In this document: positions 16,141-26,177 of the stretch, piece by piece
Layout of the letters: each line of letters opens with the position of its first letter
Numbering within the stretch: position 1 is the stretch's first letter
Source of the DNA: Aeromonas lacus
Lineage (GTDB): Bacteria; Pseudomonadota; Gammaproteobacteria; Enterobacterales; Aeromonadaceae
Direction of reading: 5' to 3'
NCBI RefSeq assembly: GCF_000764665.1
Contig: NZ_JRGM01000138.1
Location: forward strand, 46,601 to 110,600
DNA length: 64,000 nt
Notes under the pieces: model-generated
What the model saw: only the letters and a program-made list of their open reading frames with translations
Databases searched by the model: none
Told to the model about the DNA's origin: nothing
Program-made: the position numbers and the translations under genes

Positions 16141-16161
16141 ACAGGGGCACAAGGCCCCTGT
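16141..16161 (-). terminator. Terminator of dapA-bamC operon
   Basis: An 8-bp stem (ACAGGGGC and its complement) with a 5-nt loop, followed by seven T on the minus strand, immediately after the bamC stop codon. Confidence 0.9.
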
Positions 16162-16163
16162 AT

Positions 16164-17288
16164 TTATTCTGATTTTGCTGCCTGTGCAGCCAGTCCTTTG
16201 GCAAACGCCTCGGACATGCTGATGTACATCTGGGAGATAACCCCAGACGACACCGGCTTCTTGTCCTTGTCGAACAGGGTGATGGAGGTCTTGCCTCCCG
16301 CCATTTCACCCAGCTGGAAGCGGTACTTCTCCTCTTCCAGTTTGAACGGCTCGCTCCCTTTCGCCTTCCAGAACTCGGCAGACGGGGCTTCATACTCGAC
16401 GTCGATCCAGCCCAGCGACTGCTGGGTATCCTTGATGACGAAGCCGTAGCCCGGCAGCACCTGGTTGAGACGGCGCCACACCTGCTCGAAGGAGCCATCG
16501 GCAATCCAGGCGCTCAGCTCGTTGTTGTCCAGACCCAGTTCCAGCCCCATGCCATCGTTGGACTTGTGCTGTTCGCGGGACTTGAGCTGGCTGTCGTAAT
16601 AGAGAGAGAACTGGTTGAGCACCCGCACGGCATAACGCTGCGCTTCAGCCGGGCTCAGCTGGGTAGTGGTCTCGCCATCGAAGCTCTCTTCGTGATCCAG
16701 TACCCGTACCGACATGTTGACGGCGTGGCGCGCAGCATCGTTGCGCACGGTGAACTGATAACGCTGACGGATTTTGAAATCGTCGTCATCTTCACCCCAG
16801 CCATCAAGGGCGACCGTGTTGTCAAACCAGCCGGTCTGCAGCACGCCGGCCTGCTGGTCCAGCTTCTCGGTGGTGACCTTGTACTTGGCCAGGAAGTTCA
16901 TCAGGAACGACCAGGTGTCGCGCTCCACGCTCTGGCTGGTGCTCAGGGCATAGTAGGCGATGGTAGGTTCACTGGCATTCTGGACGACCTGGCTACCCGG
17001 CACCACGGTCAGCAGCTGGGCGGGCGGACGCACGTCGATCTTGGCGCCGAGAGCACCGTCACGGCTGCTCTCGGGCAACGGCGGAATATCGAACTGGCTG
17101 TTGAAGGCGGGGGCGCTCAATCCTGACGGGATCAGGAATGCACGGCCCTCGAGGCGGGCATCTTCATAACCGAAGTCGCGGTTGGCCATTTTGCGATCCT
17201 GGGGCGTGCTGCACGCGGCCAGCACGGCGGCGGTCGCAACAGTCAGCACCAGACGGGCACTATTTCCCTTTCCATTTGATTTAAACAC
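16164..17288 (-). CDS. bamC: Outer-membrane assembly lipoprotein BamC
   Basis: BamC (NlpB) is a lipoprotein of the BAM complex that inserts beta-barrels into the outer membrane. The 374-residue product has a lipoprotein signal with lipobox LAAC (Cys at about residue 26), an extended N-terminus with FDIPPLP and two helix-grip domains. It starts with GTG overlapping the dapA stop by 8 nt, so translation is coupled. The dapA-bamC order is the same as in E. coli. A terminator follows directly. Confidence 0.93.
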   Translation of the reverse strand: MFKSNGKGNSARLVLTVATAAVLAACSTPQDRKMANRDFGYEDARLEGRAFLIPSGLSAPAFNSQFDIPPLPESSRDGALGAKIDVRPPAQLLTVVPGSQVVQNASEPTIAYYALSTSQSVERDTWSFLMNFLAKYKVTTEKLDQQAGVLQTGWFDNTVALDGWGEDDDDFKIRQRYQFTVRNDAARHAVNMSVRVLDHEESFDGETTTQLSPAEAQRYAVRVLNQFSLYYDSQLKSREQHKSNDGMGLELGLDNNELSAWIADGSFEQVWRRLNQVLPGYGFVIKDTQQSLGWIDVEYEAPSAEFWKAKGSEPFKLEEEKYRFQLGEMAGGKTSITLFDKDKKPVSSGVISQMYISMSEAFAKGLAAQAAKSE

Positions 17289-18168
17289 TCGCCATCAACT
17301 CCGCAGTGGTCAGTGCTCGCGCCATCAGCTGTTCACCCTCGGGAGAGAGTTCAACCAGCGGCAGACGCAAGGTTGCTGTTGCAATCAATCCCAGCTGGGC
17401 ACAGGCCCATTTCACCGGGGTGGGGCTCGGTTCGCAGAACAGAGTCTTGTGCAACGGCATCAAGAGATTGTTGATGTCGTGGGCCAGACCGGCATCACCG
17501 GCCAGCGCAGCACGACACATGTCGGCCATCTGGGCCGCTGCAATATTGGTGGTGACCGAAATGACACCATCACCACCTTGCAGCATAAAATCACAGCCAG
17601 TGGCATCATCGCCACTGTAGAGGGCAAAATCCGGCCCGCACAGCTCGCGCAGCAGCGGGGTGCGACTCAAATCGCCGGTTGCCTCTTTCAGGCCGATAAT
17701 ACCGGGCACCTTGGCCAGACGGGCCACGGTCTCCGGTTTCAGGTCGCAGCAGGTGCGACCGGGCACATTATAAAGAATTTGGGGCAGACCACTAGCCTCG
17801 GCGATCGCACAATAGTGGCGATAGAGACCTTCCTGAGTGGGTTTGTTGTAGTAAGGGGTCACCGAGAGACCAGCAACCACGCCGGTTTTGGCCAGGCGTT
17901 TGCTCAGTTCGATGGCGTGGGCAGTATTGTTGGAGCCACTGCCGGCAATGACAGGAATGCGACCGGCAGCATATTCAACGGTCTTTTCAACGACGGCAAT
18001 GTGCTCTTGCTCGCTCAGGGTCACCGACTCCCCTGTAGTTCCCACAGCAACAATGGCGCTGGTTCCGGCGCTGACATGATACTCGACCAGCTTGGCCAGA
18101 CTGGCCCAATCGACTTCACCTGAAGCCAGCATAGGGGTAACGAGGGCAACAATACTACCGCGCAACAT
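17281..18168 (-). CDS. dapA: 4-hydroxy-tetrahydrodipicolinate synthase
   Basis: DapA condenses pyruvate with aspartate semialdehyde, the first committed step of lysine and diaminopimelate synthesis. The 295-residue TIM-barrel has the Schiff-base Lys161 in GLKEATGD, Tyr133 in ILYNVPGRT and the Thr44-Thr45 pair in VGTTGES. The gene precedes bamC in a two-gene operon and is divergent from gcvR. The intergenic 18169-18372 holds both promoters. Confidence 0.97.
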   Translation of the reverse strand: MLRGSIVALVTPMLASGEVDWASLAKLVEYHVSAGTSAIVAVGTTGESVTLSEQEHIAVVEKTVEYAAGRIPVIAGSGSNNTAHAIELSKRLAKTGVVAGLSVTPYYNKPTQEGLYRHYCAIAEASGLPQILYNVPGRTCCDLKPETVARLAKVPGIIGLKEATGDLSRTPLLRELCGPDFALYSGDDATGCDFMLQGGDGVISVTTNIAAAQMADMCRAALAGDAGLAHDINNLLMPLHKTLFCEPSPTPVKWACAQLGLIATATLRLPLVELSPEGEQLMARALTTAELMASV

Positions 18169-18372
18169 GGATATTTCTCCCGATTTTCAGGGCCGTAATG
18201 GTAAAGCTGCCCCCTTTGAAAAACAAGGGAGAGAGGGGACAAGCCGTGATACCATCGGCCACAAAAAGCAATAAATGAGAGTCGGGGGAGCACCGCGCTG
18301 CGGGCCATCAACAGCCCGAAAATCGGCAATCCTGTGCGGCTTTCAAGATACATAACGGACGAGAGAAGATTT

Positions 18373-18906
18373 ATGACTCACTATCTGGTCGTAACGGCCA
18401 TCGGCACGGACAGGCCTGGCATCGTCAATGAAGTGACCCGTCACGTCAGTAGCTGTGGTTGCAACATTGTGGACAGCCGTCTTGGCATCTTCGGCAATGA
18501 ATTCACCTTTATCATGCTGCTCTCTGGCGACTGGAACAGCATGATGCAACTCGAGATCAGCCTCCCCCTGCGCAGCCAGGAGTGGGATCTCATCACCATG
18601 ATGAAGCGCACCGAGCGCCACCAGTCGCTCCAGTATGACGTGAGCGCCAGCGTCGGGATCCTGATCCGTGACGAACCGGGCATCGTAAGCCAATGCACCC
18701 AGTTCTTCAGCGAACATGGCTGGAACATTCAGGCGATGCAGTCCATGACCCTGGAACAGCAGCCATTCAACCTGCTCAAGATGAGCTTCCAACTCAATCT
18801 GGCCAAAGAGGGAGAGGTTGAACGGTCGCAGACCGCCTTCGCCGAATTCTGTCGTGAACTGGGCGCAGAATCGTTCGAGTTTATCGTCAATCGCAAACAC
18901 GCCTGA
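18373..18906 (+). CDS. gcvR: Glycine cleavage system transcriptional repressor GcvR (ACT domains)
   Basis: A 177-residue protein made of two ACT domains: VVTAIGTDRPGIVNEVTRHV (about 6-25) and VGILIRDEPGIVSQCTQFF (about 95-113). In E. coli GcvR binds GcvA to repress the gcv operon when glycine is low. The ATG at 18373 is chosen because the longer frame upstream lacks homology. Its position divergent from dapA and directly upstream of bcp matches the enteric order. It is 21 bp from bcp, so the two are likely co-transcribed. Confidence 0.92.
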   Translation: MTHYLVVTAIGTDRPGIVNEVTRHVSSCGCNIVDSRLGIFGNEFTFIMLLSGDWNSMMQLEISLPLRSQEWDLITMMKRTERHQSLQYDVSASVGILIRDEPGIVSQCTQFFSEHGWNIQAMQSMTLEQQPFNLLKMSFQLNLAKEGEVERSQTAFAEFCRELGAESFEFIVNRKHA

Positions 18907-18927
18907 GCACTCACTCAAGGAGAACCC

Positions 18928-19392
18928 ATGCAACCATTACAAGCTGGCAGCCCCGCCCCCGACTTCACTTTGCCCGACCAGAATGGCAATCAGGTCAGTC
19001 TCGCTAGCCTGCGCGGCAAGAAAGTGCTGGTCTATTTCTATCCCAAGGCGATGACCCCCGGCTGTACCACCCAAGCCTGCAGCCTGCGCGATGTGAACGC
19101 CGAACTGGCCGCCCTCAATGTGGTGGTGCTTGGCATCAGCCCGGATCCGGCCAAACGGCTGAAGAAGTTCGAAGAGCGGGACCAGCTCAACTTCACCCTG
19201 CTGGCCGATGAAGACCACGCCGTCGCCGATGCCTTTGGCGTCTGGGGTCCGAAGAAGTTCATGGGCAAGGAGTATGATGGTATTCACCGCCAGAGCTTCC
19301 TGATCGACGAAGAGGGCAAGATTGCCCACCACTTCGACAAGTTCAAGACCAGCGATCACCATCAGGTGGTACTGGATTTCCTCAAGGGATAA
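18928..19392 (+). CDS. bcp: Thioredoxin-dependent thiol peroxidase (peroxiredoxin Bcp)
   Basis: A 154-residue cytoplasmic peroxiredoxin that reduces hydroperoxides using thioredoxin. Peroxidatic Cys46 and resolving Cys51 lie in TPGCTTQAC, the spacing of atypical 2-Cys BCP-type enzymes. The ribosome-binding site AAGGAG precedes the ATG. It is the second gene of a gcvR-bcp unit and is followed by a strong terminator. Confidence 0.96.
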   Translation: MQPLQAGSPAPDFTLPDQNGNQVSLASLRGKKVLVYFYPKAMTPGCTTQACSLRDVNAELAALNVVVLGISPDPAKRLKKFEERDQLNFTLLADEDHAVADAFGVWGPKKFMGKEYDGIHRQSFLIDEEGKIAHHFDKFKTSDHHQVVLDFLKG

Positions 19393-19411
19393 CCCTCCCC
19401 TGCGTCATTGA

Positions 19412-19436
19412 AAGGCCTGCCACGCAGGCCTTTTTT
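19412..19436 (+). terminator. Terminator of gcvR-bcp
   Basis: A 9-bp stem (AAGGCCTGC and its complement), loop CAC, followed by TTTTTT about 20 bp after the bcp stop. Confidence 0.92.
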
Positions 19437-19555
19437 GTCTGGCCAGCCGCCGCTCGCCTGCAGATTTTTCTCACCAACTCCCCCGCCCAGATCAAAAAAT
19501 TCATTTTATATATGGGTTAACGTGACCCCAGAATCATCTTCCAGCGAGATATCCC

Positions 19556-20056
19556 ATGAACATGAGCAACACAGAGCGTTTGATCCTGAGCAACCAGTAC
19601 GAAATTCTGGCGAAACTCAATCCGGAGAAAGCAGACTTCTACCAGCGCGCCAGCACCATCATCGAACGCGGCTACTGCCTGCAGATCCTCGAGCTGGAGA
19701 AGAGCTTCGGCCATCTGGATCTGGCGACCTGCCAGGAGGTGATCGATACCCTCGAGCTGCACCACGCACTGGCCATCTCATGGGGCAATCTGGATGGGGC
19801 CGATCAGGGCGAGATCAACGCCAGTCGGCTGGAGTTCAACGGCTACAGCCGCAGTCAGGAGCGTGAGCTGGCCGACTACGTCTGCTTCCTGCTGGAGGTG
19901 GACAAGCGCTTCCCCGAGCTCAAGTGCCCGTGCGACGAGCTCTCCAGCGACATCGCCATGCGCGACAAATACCAGCGGATGTTGCAGGTGTGGCGCCAGT
20001 GCCCCCGTCAGTACAAACTCTCCATTCAGGAGATCCGCAAGGTACTGGCGGCCTGA
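19556..20056 (+). CDS. yfbU: YfbU family protein
   Basis: A 166-residue protein. Residues 7-15 (ERLILSNQY) and the C-terminal part with KYQRMLQVW, CPRQYKLS closely match E. coli YfbU. The ATG at 19556 gives the family N-terminus. Its position beside yfbV and ackA-pta is the enteric arrangement. Function is unknown; it is a soluble mixed helical protein. A bidirectional terminator separates it from convergent yfbV. Confidence 0.9.
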   Translation: MNMSNTERLILSNQYEILAKLNPEKADFYQRASTIIERGYCLQILELEKSFGHLDLATCQEVIDTLELHHALAISWGNLDGADQGEINASRLEFNGYSRSQERELADYVCFLLEVDKRFPELKCPCDELSSDIAMRDKYQRMLQVWRQCPRQYKLSIQEIRKVLAA

Positions 20057-20079
20057 TCCGCACACCGACTGCAACAAAA

Positions 20080-20102
20080 AAGGCGCCACTGGCGCCTTTT
20101 TT
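20080..20102. terminator. Bidirectional terminator between yfbU and yfbV
   Basis: An 8-bp stem AAGGCGCC and its complement, loop ACT, with A-run on the left and T-run on the right, shared by the convergent genes. Confidence 0.9.
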
Positions 20103-20116
20103 ACGTTTGAATCGGG

Positions 20117-20557
20117 TTATTCGTAGAGAAACGATTTGTCCAGCTGCTGAAACGCAGCCTTGAGGGTATCGGCCAGCTCTTCATAGCGCGGCTGGGAAAC
20201 CAGCTGACGGCGACCGCCCTGCTCGTTCATCTTGCCGTTGATCTCCCGATACCAGCTCGCCAACGAAGGGGGCAAACGGGTGTCGGCACGCTGACCGAGC
20301 CAGTAGTAGCCCTGCAGCGGCAAACTGAGCAGAAACAGCACCGAGGTGATGACGGAGGGCCAGTAGTGCAACTCGCCAAACTGGAACTGCAGCATCACGC
20401 TCAGCACCGCCAGCGCCGGAATCACCTTGAGGGCGAACTCGGTCGCCTTGATCACCCGATTTTCAGGAAACATCGAATTGAGCTCGGGACGGCGCGGCCA
20501 AAGCGTCATATAATGGCGGCCTTGCTGTAACTTAGTTCCAAAAATGTTCATGCTCAT
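20117..20557 (-). CDS. yfbV: UPF0208/DUF412 membrane protein YfbV
   Basis: The start at 20557 (MSMNIFGTKLQQGRHY) has GGAGGT upstream; the longer frame is not supported. The 146-residue product has two transmembrane helices (about 40-58 and 67-85) and a cytoplasmic C-terminus. In E. coli YfbV is linked to chromosome organisation of the Ter region with MatP; here this is only by homology. It is divergent from ackA, with 304 bp between the two starts. Confidence 0.9.
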   Translation of the reverse strand: MSMNIFGTKLQQGRHYMTLWPRRPELNSMFPENRVIKATEFALKVIPALAVLSVMLQFQFGELHYWPSVITSVLFLLSLPLQGYYWLGQRADTRLPPSLASWYREINGKMNEQGGRRQLVSQPRYEELADTLKAAFQQLDKSFLYE

Positions 20558-20736
20558 ACTACCTCCGAGCGCTTTTTGAACGTACCAACGGCAAAACCTC
20601 GACAAAATTTGATGCAAAGTAACAAAGGTTGAGGATGACTTTGTTATTTTTCAACAATCGGGTTATCCTTTGTACGCCCATTTTTGCGTCAAAAGCGTCT
20701 TGCTATTGACCTGTCAGGGACGTCTGGATTTCGGGT

Positions 20737-20754
20737 CTTGTATCACTATACAAG
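20737..20754. promoter_or_regulatory. 18-bp perfect inverted repeat upstream of ackA
   Basis: CTTGTAT-CACT-ATACAAG, two perfect 7-bp arms, lies about 110 bp before the ackA start in the yfbV/ackA intergenic region. It could be an operator or overlap the ackA promoter (ATACAA and TATACA are -10 like). The cognate protein is unknown. Confidence 0.5.
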
Positions 20755-20861
20755 GGGCAAGCAACAGATTGCCAACCCTCATAAGGATAAGTTGAAAGTT
20801 TTTGGCCGCACCGCGTCCAACGCATCCGCCTACACAACCCAATCTGCGATAGGATTTATTC

Positions 20862-22064
20862 ATGAGTAAGCTGGTTCTTGTTCTTAACTGTGGCAGCTCT
20901 TCCCTGAAGTTTGCTGTCATTGACGCAACCACCGGTGATGACCTGCTGTCCGGCCTGGCCGAGTGCTTCAACCTCGACGACGCCCGCATCAAGTGGAAAC
21001 TGAATGGCGAGAAAGGCAGTGCCGATCTGGGCGCGGGTGCCGCTCACCAGGAAGCGCTGGACTTCATCGTCAACAAGATCCTGCCGCTCAATCCTGAACT
21101 GGCCAAGAACCTGATCGCCATCGGTCACCGCGTTGTTCATGGCGGCGAGCGTTTCACCTCTTCCGTCGTCATCTGCGAAGACGTGATTGCCGGCATCGAA
21201 GCCGCTGTTCCGTACGCGCCGCTGCACAACCCGGCTCACCTGATCGGTATCCGTGAAGCTCGCCGCGTATTCCCGGCGCTGGCTGACAAGAACGTGGCCG
21301 TATTCGATACCGCGTTCCACCAGTCCATGCCGGAAGAAGCCTTCCTGTACGCCCTGCCGTACAAGCTCTACAAAGAGAACGGCATCCGTCGCTACGGCGC
21401 CCACGGCACCAGCCACTACTACATCAGCCTGGAAGCTGCCAAGCAGCTGAACAAGCCGGTTGAAGAGCTGAACATCATCAACTGCCACTTGGGCAACGGC
21501 GGTTCCGTCTGCGCCATCAAGAACGGCAAGTCTGTTGATACCTCCATGGGTCTGACCCCGCTGGAAGGCCTGGTAATGGGTACCCGCTCCGGCGATCTGG
21601 ACCCGGCCATCATCTTCTTCCTGCACGACAAACTGGGCATGAGCGTTGCCGATATCAACACCATGCTGACCAAAGAGTCCGGCCTGCAGGGTCTGACCGA
21701 AGTCACCTCCGACTGCCGTTTCGTTGAAGACAACTACGACAGCAAAGAAGAAGCCAAGCGTGCCATGGACGTTTACTGCTATCGCCTGGCCAAGTACATC
21801 GGCGCCTACGCTGCCGCCATGGACGGTCGTCTGGACGCCGTTGTTTTCACCGGTGGTATCGGTGAAAACTCCGCCCCGATCCGTGAAATCACCCTGAACA
21901 AGCTGGGTCTGCTGGGCTTTGACGTCGATCACGACGCCAACCTGAAGGCTCGTTTCGGCAAGGGTGGCGAGATCACCAAGGCCGGTTCTACCAAGGCCCT
22001 GGTTATCCCGACCAACGAAGAGTGGGTTATCGCCCACGACGCGCTGGAACTGGTCGGCGCTTAA
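20862..22064 (+). CDS. ackA: Acetate kinase
   Basis: AckA interconverts acetyl phosphate plus ADP with acetate plus ATP. The 400-residue sugar-kinase-fold protein starts with [16 protein letters not shown], has HGTSHYY near residue 183 and the family segments GHRVVHGGE and [18 protein letters not shown] lies 7 nt before the ATG. It is the first gene of ackA-pta, with a terminator-like hairpin before pta. Its third positions are strongly C-biased, typical of a highly expressed gene. Confidence 0.98.
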   Translation: MSKLVLVLNCGSSSLKFAVIDATTGDDLLSGLAECFNLDDARIKWKLNGEKGSADLGAGAAHQEALDFIVNKILPLNPELAKNLIAIGHRVVHGGERFTSSVVICEDVIAGIEAAVPYAPLHNPAHLIGIREARRVFPALADKNVAVFDTAFHQSMPEEAFLYALPYKLYKENGIRRYGAHGTSHYYISLEAAKQLNKPVEELNIINCHLGNGGSVCAIKNGKSVDTSMGLTPLEGLVMGTRSGDLDPAIIFFLHDKLGMSVADINTMLTKESGLQGLTEVTSDCRFVEDNYDSKEEAKRAMDVYCYRLAKYIGAYAAAMDGRLDAVVFTGGIGENSAPIREITLNKLGLLGFDVDHDANLKARFGKGGEITKAGSTKALVIPTNEEWVIAHDALELVGA

Positions 22065-22080
22065 TTGACGCAGTAACTCG

Positions 22081-22105
22081 AGGCCGCCCACCAGGGCGGC
22101 CTTTT
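22081..22105 (+). terminator. Terminator-like hairpin between ackA and pta
   Basis: A 9-bp GC-rich stem (AGGCCGCCC and its complement), loop ACCA, ending in TTTT, lies between the ackA stop and the pta ribosome-binding site. It would cause partial termination or protect the 3' end of ackA mRNA. Confidence 0.7.
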
Positions 22106-22137
22106 CCTGATCCCAAAAAATGAACAAGGGGTATAAA

Positions 22138-24300
22138 GTGGCACGCACTATTATGCTTATCCCGGTCGGCACTGGTGTCGGCGTAACTTCCGTAAGCCTT
22201 GGCGTTGTTCGCGCCATGGAGCGTCACGGTGTCAATGTCAGCTTCTTCAAACCGGTTGCCCAGCCGCGTCCGGGTGAAACCGGCGCCGAGCGCTCAACCG
22301 CCGTTATCCGCGCAGCTGCCAACATCAATCCGCCCGAGCCCTTCACCCTCTCCTACGCCGAGAACATGATCAGCTCCAGCAACACCGACATCCTGCTGGA
22401 AGAGATCGTTGCCCGCTTCGAAGAGCACGTGAAGTCCAGCGGTGCCGAAGTGCTGGTTGTCGAAGGTATGGTGCCGACCGACAAGCAGCCCTTTGCCAAC
22501 AAGCTGAACTACGACGTTGCCAAGGCGCTGGACGCTGACATGGTATTCGTGACCCACCCGGGCCATGACTCCAGCCAGAAGCTGAAAGAGCGCATCGAAC
22601 TGGCCTGCTCCAACTTCGGTGGTGTCAACAACCCCCGTATCGTTGGTTGCGTGATCAACAAGGTTGGCGCGCCGGTTGACGAGCATGGCGTAACCCGCCC
22701 TGACCTGACCGAGATGTTTGAAGCCCATCACCACGCTTCTGACGCTGCCCACAACCTGGAAGTGCTGCAAGTGTTCGGCAAGAGCCCGCTGCGCATCCTG
22801 GGTTGCATCCCCTGGAACACCCAGCTGATCGCCCCGCGCGCCAAGGATCTCGCCAAGCATCTGGCCGCCAAGATCCTGCACAAGGGTGAGCTGGATAGCC
22901 GTCGCCTGCAGACCGTGACCTTCTGTGCCCGCTCCATCCACAACATGGTTGAGCACTTCCGTCCGGGCAGCCTGCTGGTCACCTCTGGCGACCGTTCCGA
23001 CGTCATCGTGTCTGCCTGCCTCTCCGCCATGAACGGCGTCAAGCTGGGCGCCCTGCTGCTGACCGGTAACTATCATCCTGAGCCGCAGGTAATGGCCCTG
23101 TGCCAACAGGCCATGGCCACCGGCTTGCCGATCATGATGACCGGCACCAACACCTGGCAGACCGCCGTCAGCCTGCAGAACTTCAACGTCGATATTCCGG
23201 AAGATGACCGCGAGCGTATCGAGCTGGTGCAGGACTATGTGGCTGGCCACATCGACAAGCACTGGATCGAGTCGCTGACTGTCAGCTCTACCCGTTCCCG
23301 TCGTCTGAGCCCGCCGGCATTCCGTTATCAGCTGACCGAGCTGGCCCGTCAGGCCAACAAGCGTGTCGTGCTGCCGGAAGGCGACGAGCCGCGCACCATC
23401 AAGGCTGCCGCCATCTGTGCCGAGCGTGGCATCGCCCGTCCGGTGCTGCTGGGTAACCCGGAAGAGATCCGTCGCGTTGCCGAGCAGCAGGGTGTGGTAC
23501 TGACCGATCGCGTCGAGATCATCGATCCGGCCGTAGTACGCGAGCGCTATGTGCCGCGTCTGGTCGAGCTGCGCAAGAACAAGGGCATGACCGAAGTGGT
23601 TGCCCGCGAACAGCTGGAAGACAACGTGGTACTGGGTACCATGATGCTGGAGCGCAATGAAGTTGACGGCCTGGTATCCGGCGCAGTGCACACCACTGCC
23701 AACACCATCCGTCCGCCGATGCAGATCATCAAGACCGCTCCGGGCTCTTCCCTGATCTCCTCCATCTTCTTCATGCTGCTGCCTGACCAGGTGCTGGTCT
23801 ACGGTGACTGCGCGATCAACCCGGATCCGACTGCCGAGCAGCTGGCCGAGATCGCCATCCAGTCCGCCGACTCCGCTGCCGCTTTCGGCATCGAGCCGCG
23901 TGTTGCCATGATCTCCTACTCTACCGGTACCTCTGGCGCCGGTGCCGATGTAGAGAAAGTGCGTGAAGCGACCGAGCTGGCCAAGGCCAAGCGCCCCGAC
24001 CTCATCATCGACGGCCCGCTGCAGTACGACGCGGCCATCATGGAGAACGTGGCCAAGTCCAAGGCGCCGAACTCACCGGTTGCCGGTAAAGCTACCGTGT
24101 TCGTGTTCCCTGACCTGAACACCGGTAACACCACTTACAAAGCGGTACAGCGTTCCGCTGACCTGGTCTCCATCGGCCCGATGCTGCAAGGCATGCGCAA
24201 GCCGGTCAACGACCTTTCCCGCGGCGCCCTGGTTGACGACATCGTCTACACCATCGCTCTGACCGGTATCCAGGCTGCTCAGGCTGACGAACAAGCCTAA
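22138..24300 (+). CDS. pta: Phosphate acetyltransferase
   Basis: Pta converts acetyl-CoA and phosphate to acetyl phosphate. The GTG at 22138 is chosen because AAGGGG lies 6 nt upstream and the product then begins [15 protein letters not shown], as in the long gammaproteobacterial enzymes; an ATG six codons earlier has no ribosome-binding site. The 720-residue protein has an N-terminal P-loop/DRTGG region and a C-terminal PTA_PTB catalytic domain (about 390-715, [16 protein letters not shown] and [10 protein letters not shown]). It forms the acetate overflow pathway with AckA. Confidence 0.97.
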   Translation: MARTIMLIPVGTGVGVTSVSLGVVRAMERHGVNVSFFKPVAQPRPGETGAERSTAVIRAAANINPPEPFTLSYAENMISSSNTDILLEEIVARFEEHVKSSGAEVLVVEGMVPTDKQPFANKLNYDVAKALDADMVFVTHPGHDSSQKLKERIELACSNFGGVNNPRIVGCVINKVGAPVDEHGVTRPDLTEMFEAHHHASDAAHNLEVLQVFGKSPLRILGCIPWNTQLIAPRAKDLAKHLAAKILHKGELDSRRLQTVTFCARSIHNMVEHFRPGSLLVTSGDRSDVIVSACLSAMNGVKLGALLLTGNYHPEPQVMALCQQAMATGLPIMMTGTNTWQTAVSLQNFNVDIPEDDRERIELVQDYVAGHIDKHWIESLTVSSTRSRRLSPPAFRYQLTELARQANKRVVLPEGDEPRTIKAAAICAERGIARPVLLGNPEEIRRVAEQQGVVLTDRVEIIDPAVVRERYVPRLVELRKNKGMTEVVAREQLEDNVVLGTMMLERNEVDGLVSGAVHTTANTIRPPMQIIKTAPGSSLISSIFFMLLPDQVLVYGDCAINPDPTAEQLAEIAIQSADSAAAFGIEPRVAMISYSTGTSGAGADVEKVREATELAKAKRPDLIIDGPLQYDAAIMENVAKSKAPNSPVAGKATVFVFPDLNTGNTTYKAVQRSADLVSIGPMLQGMRKPVNDLSRGALVDDIVYTIALTGIQAAQADEQA

Positions 24301-24329
24301 TCAGCTCTGGTCTGAAAAAACCGATCACA

Positions 24330-24362
24330 AAGGCTGTTCACCCCAGGTGAGCAGCCTTTTTT
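24330..24362 (+). terminator. Terminator of ackA-pta
   Basis: A 13-bp stem with one mismatch (AAGGCTGTTCACC against GGTGAGCAGCCTT), loop CCA, followed by a T-run. Confidence 0.88.
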
Positions 24363-24636
24363 GTGGGGAATGTTTCTGAAGGCAGCATAAGCAGCCGAAG
24401 ATTCAGAATCAGATAGATAAAAGTATGAGTGCGTTATGAGGGTGCGCGCCCTGCCATACAATAATTTCCATTTTGTATGTTCCGATAAAAGTCTTTATAT
24501 ATCTTATCGTTAGTCGAAAACAGCAATCTCTTATAGCAAAGCAACCCGCACCAATACCTGTAAAAAATGACAGCCGTCACATCTTCCAAATCTGGTTAAT
24601 CATCCATACGAATACCCCACCACAAGGAAGTGTGAA
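24363..24636. other. Non-coding region between pta terminator and comEA
   Basis: This AT-rich stretch of about 270 bp contains no supportable gene. It should hold the comEA promoter. The imperfect inverted repeat CGATAAAAG...TCTTATCG near 24485-24511 is the only structure I noticed. Confidence 0.5.
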
Positions 24637-24957
24637 ATGCGTAAAAACAGCTTGTCCATCATCATGTTGCTGTCCGCCCTCCCCTTGTTCACCCAGCCCT
24701 CACTGGCCGCAGACAAGGTCGCACCCAAGCAGGCCACCACGGTTGCCGCCAAGCAGGAGAGCGGCAAAGTGGATATCAATACGGCAACCCTTGCCGAGCT
24801 CACCAACCTCAAGGGAATTGGTGACAAAAAGGCACAAGCCATCGTCGACTATCGCGAAAAACAGGGGAAATTTACCTCAGTTGATCAACTGGTTGATGTA
24901 AACGGCATCGGCCCGGCCACGCTGGAAGCCAACCGTGACATGATCATCGTCAAATAA
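24637..24957 (+). CDS. comEA: ComEA-family helix-hairpin-helix DNA-binding protein
   Basis: A 106-residue secreted protein with a signal peptide (cleavage after LAA near 24) and a C-terminal pair of helix-hairpin-helix motifs ([18 protein letters not shown] and [16 protein letters not shown]). Such periplasmic proteins bind incoming double-stranded DNA and ratchet it through the outer membrane during natural transformation; in non-competent strains the role is unclear. AAGGAAG precedes the ATG. It is monocistronic, ending in a strong terminator. Confidence 0.88.
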   Translation: MRKNSLSIIMLLSALPLFTQPSLAADKVAPKQATTVAAKQESGKVDINTATLAELTNLKGIGDKKAQAIVDYREKQGKFTSVDQLVDVNGIGPATLEANRDMIIVK

Positions 24958-24977
24958 CGTCCGAGCACTGCATATGC

Positions 24978-25008
24978 AAATGGGGCAGCCTGTGGCTGCC
25001 CCATTTTT
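24978..25008 (+). terminator. Terminator of comEA
   Basis: A 13-bp stem (AAATGGGGCAGCC with its complement), loop TGT, followed by TTTTT. Confidence 0.9.
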
Positions 25009-25052
25009 CTTCGGGTATCATGGGCCCACTTTGTATCTCTGGATATCTCTCC

Positions 25053-25964
25053 ATGAAAAAGACACCTCTCGTTGTTCGCAAGGCCGTGCTCCCGGTAGCC
25101 GGTCTGGGTACCCGCATGCTTCCCGCCACCAAGGCCATTCCGAAAGAGATGCTGCCGGTGGTCGACAAACCCCTGATCCAGTACGTTGTGCGCGAAGCCA
25201 TCGCCGCCGGTATCAAAGAAATCATTTTGGTCACCCACTCCAGTAAGAACTCCATCGAAAACCACTTCGACAAAAGCTTCGAACTGGAAGCGACCCTCGA
25301 GAAGCGGGTCAAGCGTCAGCTGCTGGAAGAGGTGCAACAGATCTGCCCGAAAGACGTCACCATCATGCACGTCCGTCAGGGTGAGGCCAAAGGTCTAGGC
25401 CACGCTGTGCTCTGCGCCCGCCCGCTGATCGGTGACAACCCATTTGCCGTGCTGCTGCCGGATGTACTGATCGATGAAGTGGCCAGCGACCCGAAAAAAG
25501 ACAACCTGGCCGAAATGGTGCACATGTTTGAAGAAGACCAGATCAGCCAGATCATGGTGGAAGCTGTGCCCGAGAGTGAAGTGGACAAATATGGCATCGC
25601 CGACATCAAGGGTGAAGCGCTGACCGAAGGGATGTCCCTGCCGATGCAGGCTATCGTCGAGAAACCGCCGCGCGATGAAGCGCCCTCCAATCTGGCGGTA
25701 GTTGGCCGTTATGTGCTCTCTTCCAATATCTGGCCGCTGCTGGAAAAAACCCCTGCCGGCGCCGGTGACGAGATCCAGCTGACCGATGCCATCGCCATGT
25801 TGATGGAGCAGGAGCAGGTCAACGCCTACTTCATGAAGGGCAAGAGCCACGACTGCGGCAGCAAGATCGGTTATATGAAAGCGAATGTGGAGTATGCCGT
25901 ACGTCACCGCGAGCTGAACGGCGAATTCATCGGCTGGCTGAAGCAGTTCGTCAAGCAGTTGTAA
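25053..25964 (+). CDS. galU: UTP-glucose-1-phosphate uridylyltransferase
   Basis: GalU makes UDP-glucose for LPS, capsule and glycogen-related sugars. The 303-residue nucleotidyltransferase has the signature [23 protein letters not shown] (split here as [14 protein letters not shown] and [10 protein letters not shown]) at about 12-33, VVDKPLIQY, and [13 protein letters not shown]. The ATG at 25053 is chosen by family alignment; the ribosome-binding site is weak. It is followed by its own terminator and, unlike in enterics, a peptide transporter separates it from rssB. Confidence 0.97.
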   Translation: MKKTPLVVRKAVLPVAGLGTRMLPATKAIPKEMLPVVDKPLIQYVVREAIAAGIKEIILVTHSSKNSIENHFDKSFELEATLEKRVKRQLLEEVQQICPKDVTIMHVRQGEAKGLGHAVLCARPLIGDNPFAVLLPDVLIDEVASDPKKDNLAEMVHMFEEDQISQIMVEAVPESEVDKYGIADIKGEALTEGMSLPMQAIVEKPPRDEAPSNLAVVGRYVLSSNIWPLLEKTPAGAGDEIQLTDAIAMLMEQEQVNAYFMKGKSHDCGSKIGYMKANVEYAVRHRELNGEFIGWLKQFVKQL

Positions 25965-25998
25965 TAGCTGAAAATTCCGTTTTTCATAGTGGTATTCA

Positions 25999-26024
25999 AG
26001 GAGCATCAAATGATGCTCCTTTTT
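25999..26024 (+). terminator. Terminator of galU
   Basis: A 10-bp stem (AGGAGCATCA and its complement), 2-4 nt loop, then TTTT. Confidence 0.88.
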
Positions 26025-26177
26025 CATTTTCGCAACAAAAAATCAATCAAGAATAAATAAATCCTCAGCAAATCATAATGTTGTAATTTATTCACACATG
26101 CTCTATAAGGATTGAGGCGTGTTTCTCGCCCTTGCATAAAAAACTCAAAAAAATATAAGACACAGGTGGAAGTTCCA

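Noticed and set aside
15970..16152. 60-codon ORF overlapping the purC start
   Set aside because: Overlaps the purC leader and gene in another frame with no motif; its apparent repeat comes from the GGGGGTAATCA direct repeats.
20856..23691. Long minus-strand ORFs opposite ackA and pta
   Set aside because: Shadow frames of two highly expressed, strongly codon-biased genes.
26080..26105. Possible CRP site (TGTAA...TCACA) upstream of the POT transporter
   Set aside because: The spacer is 5 rather than 6 bp and the left half-site is imperfect.
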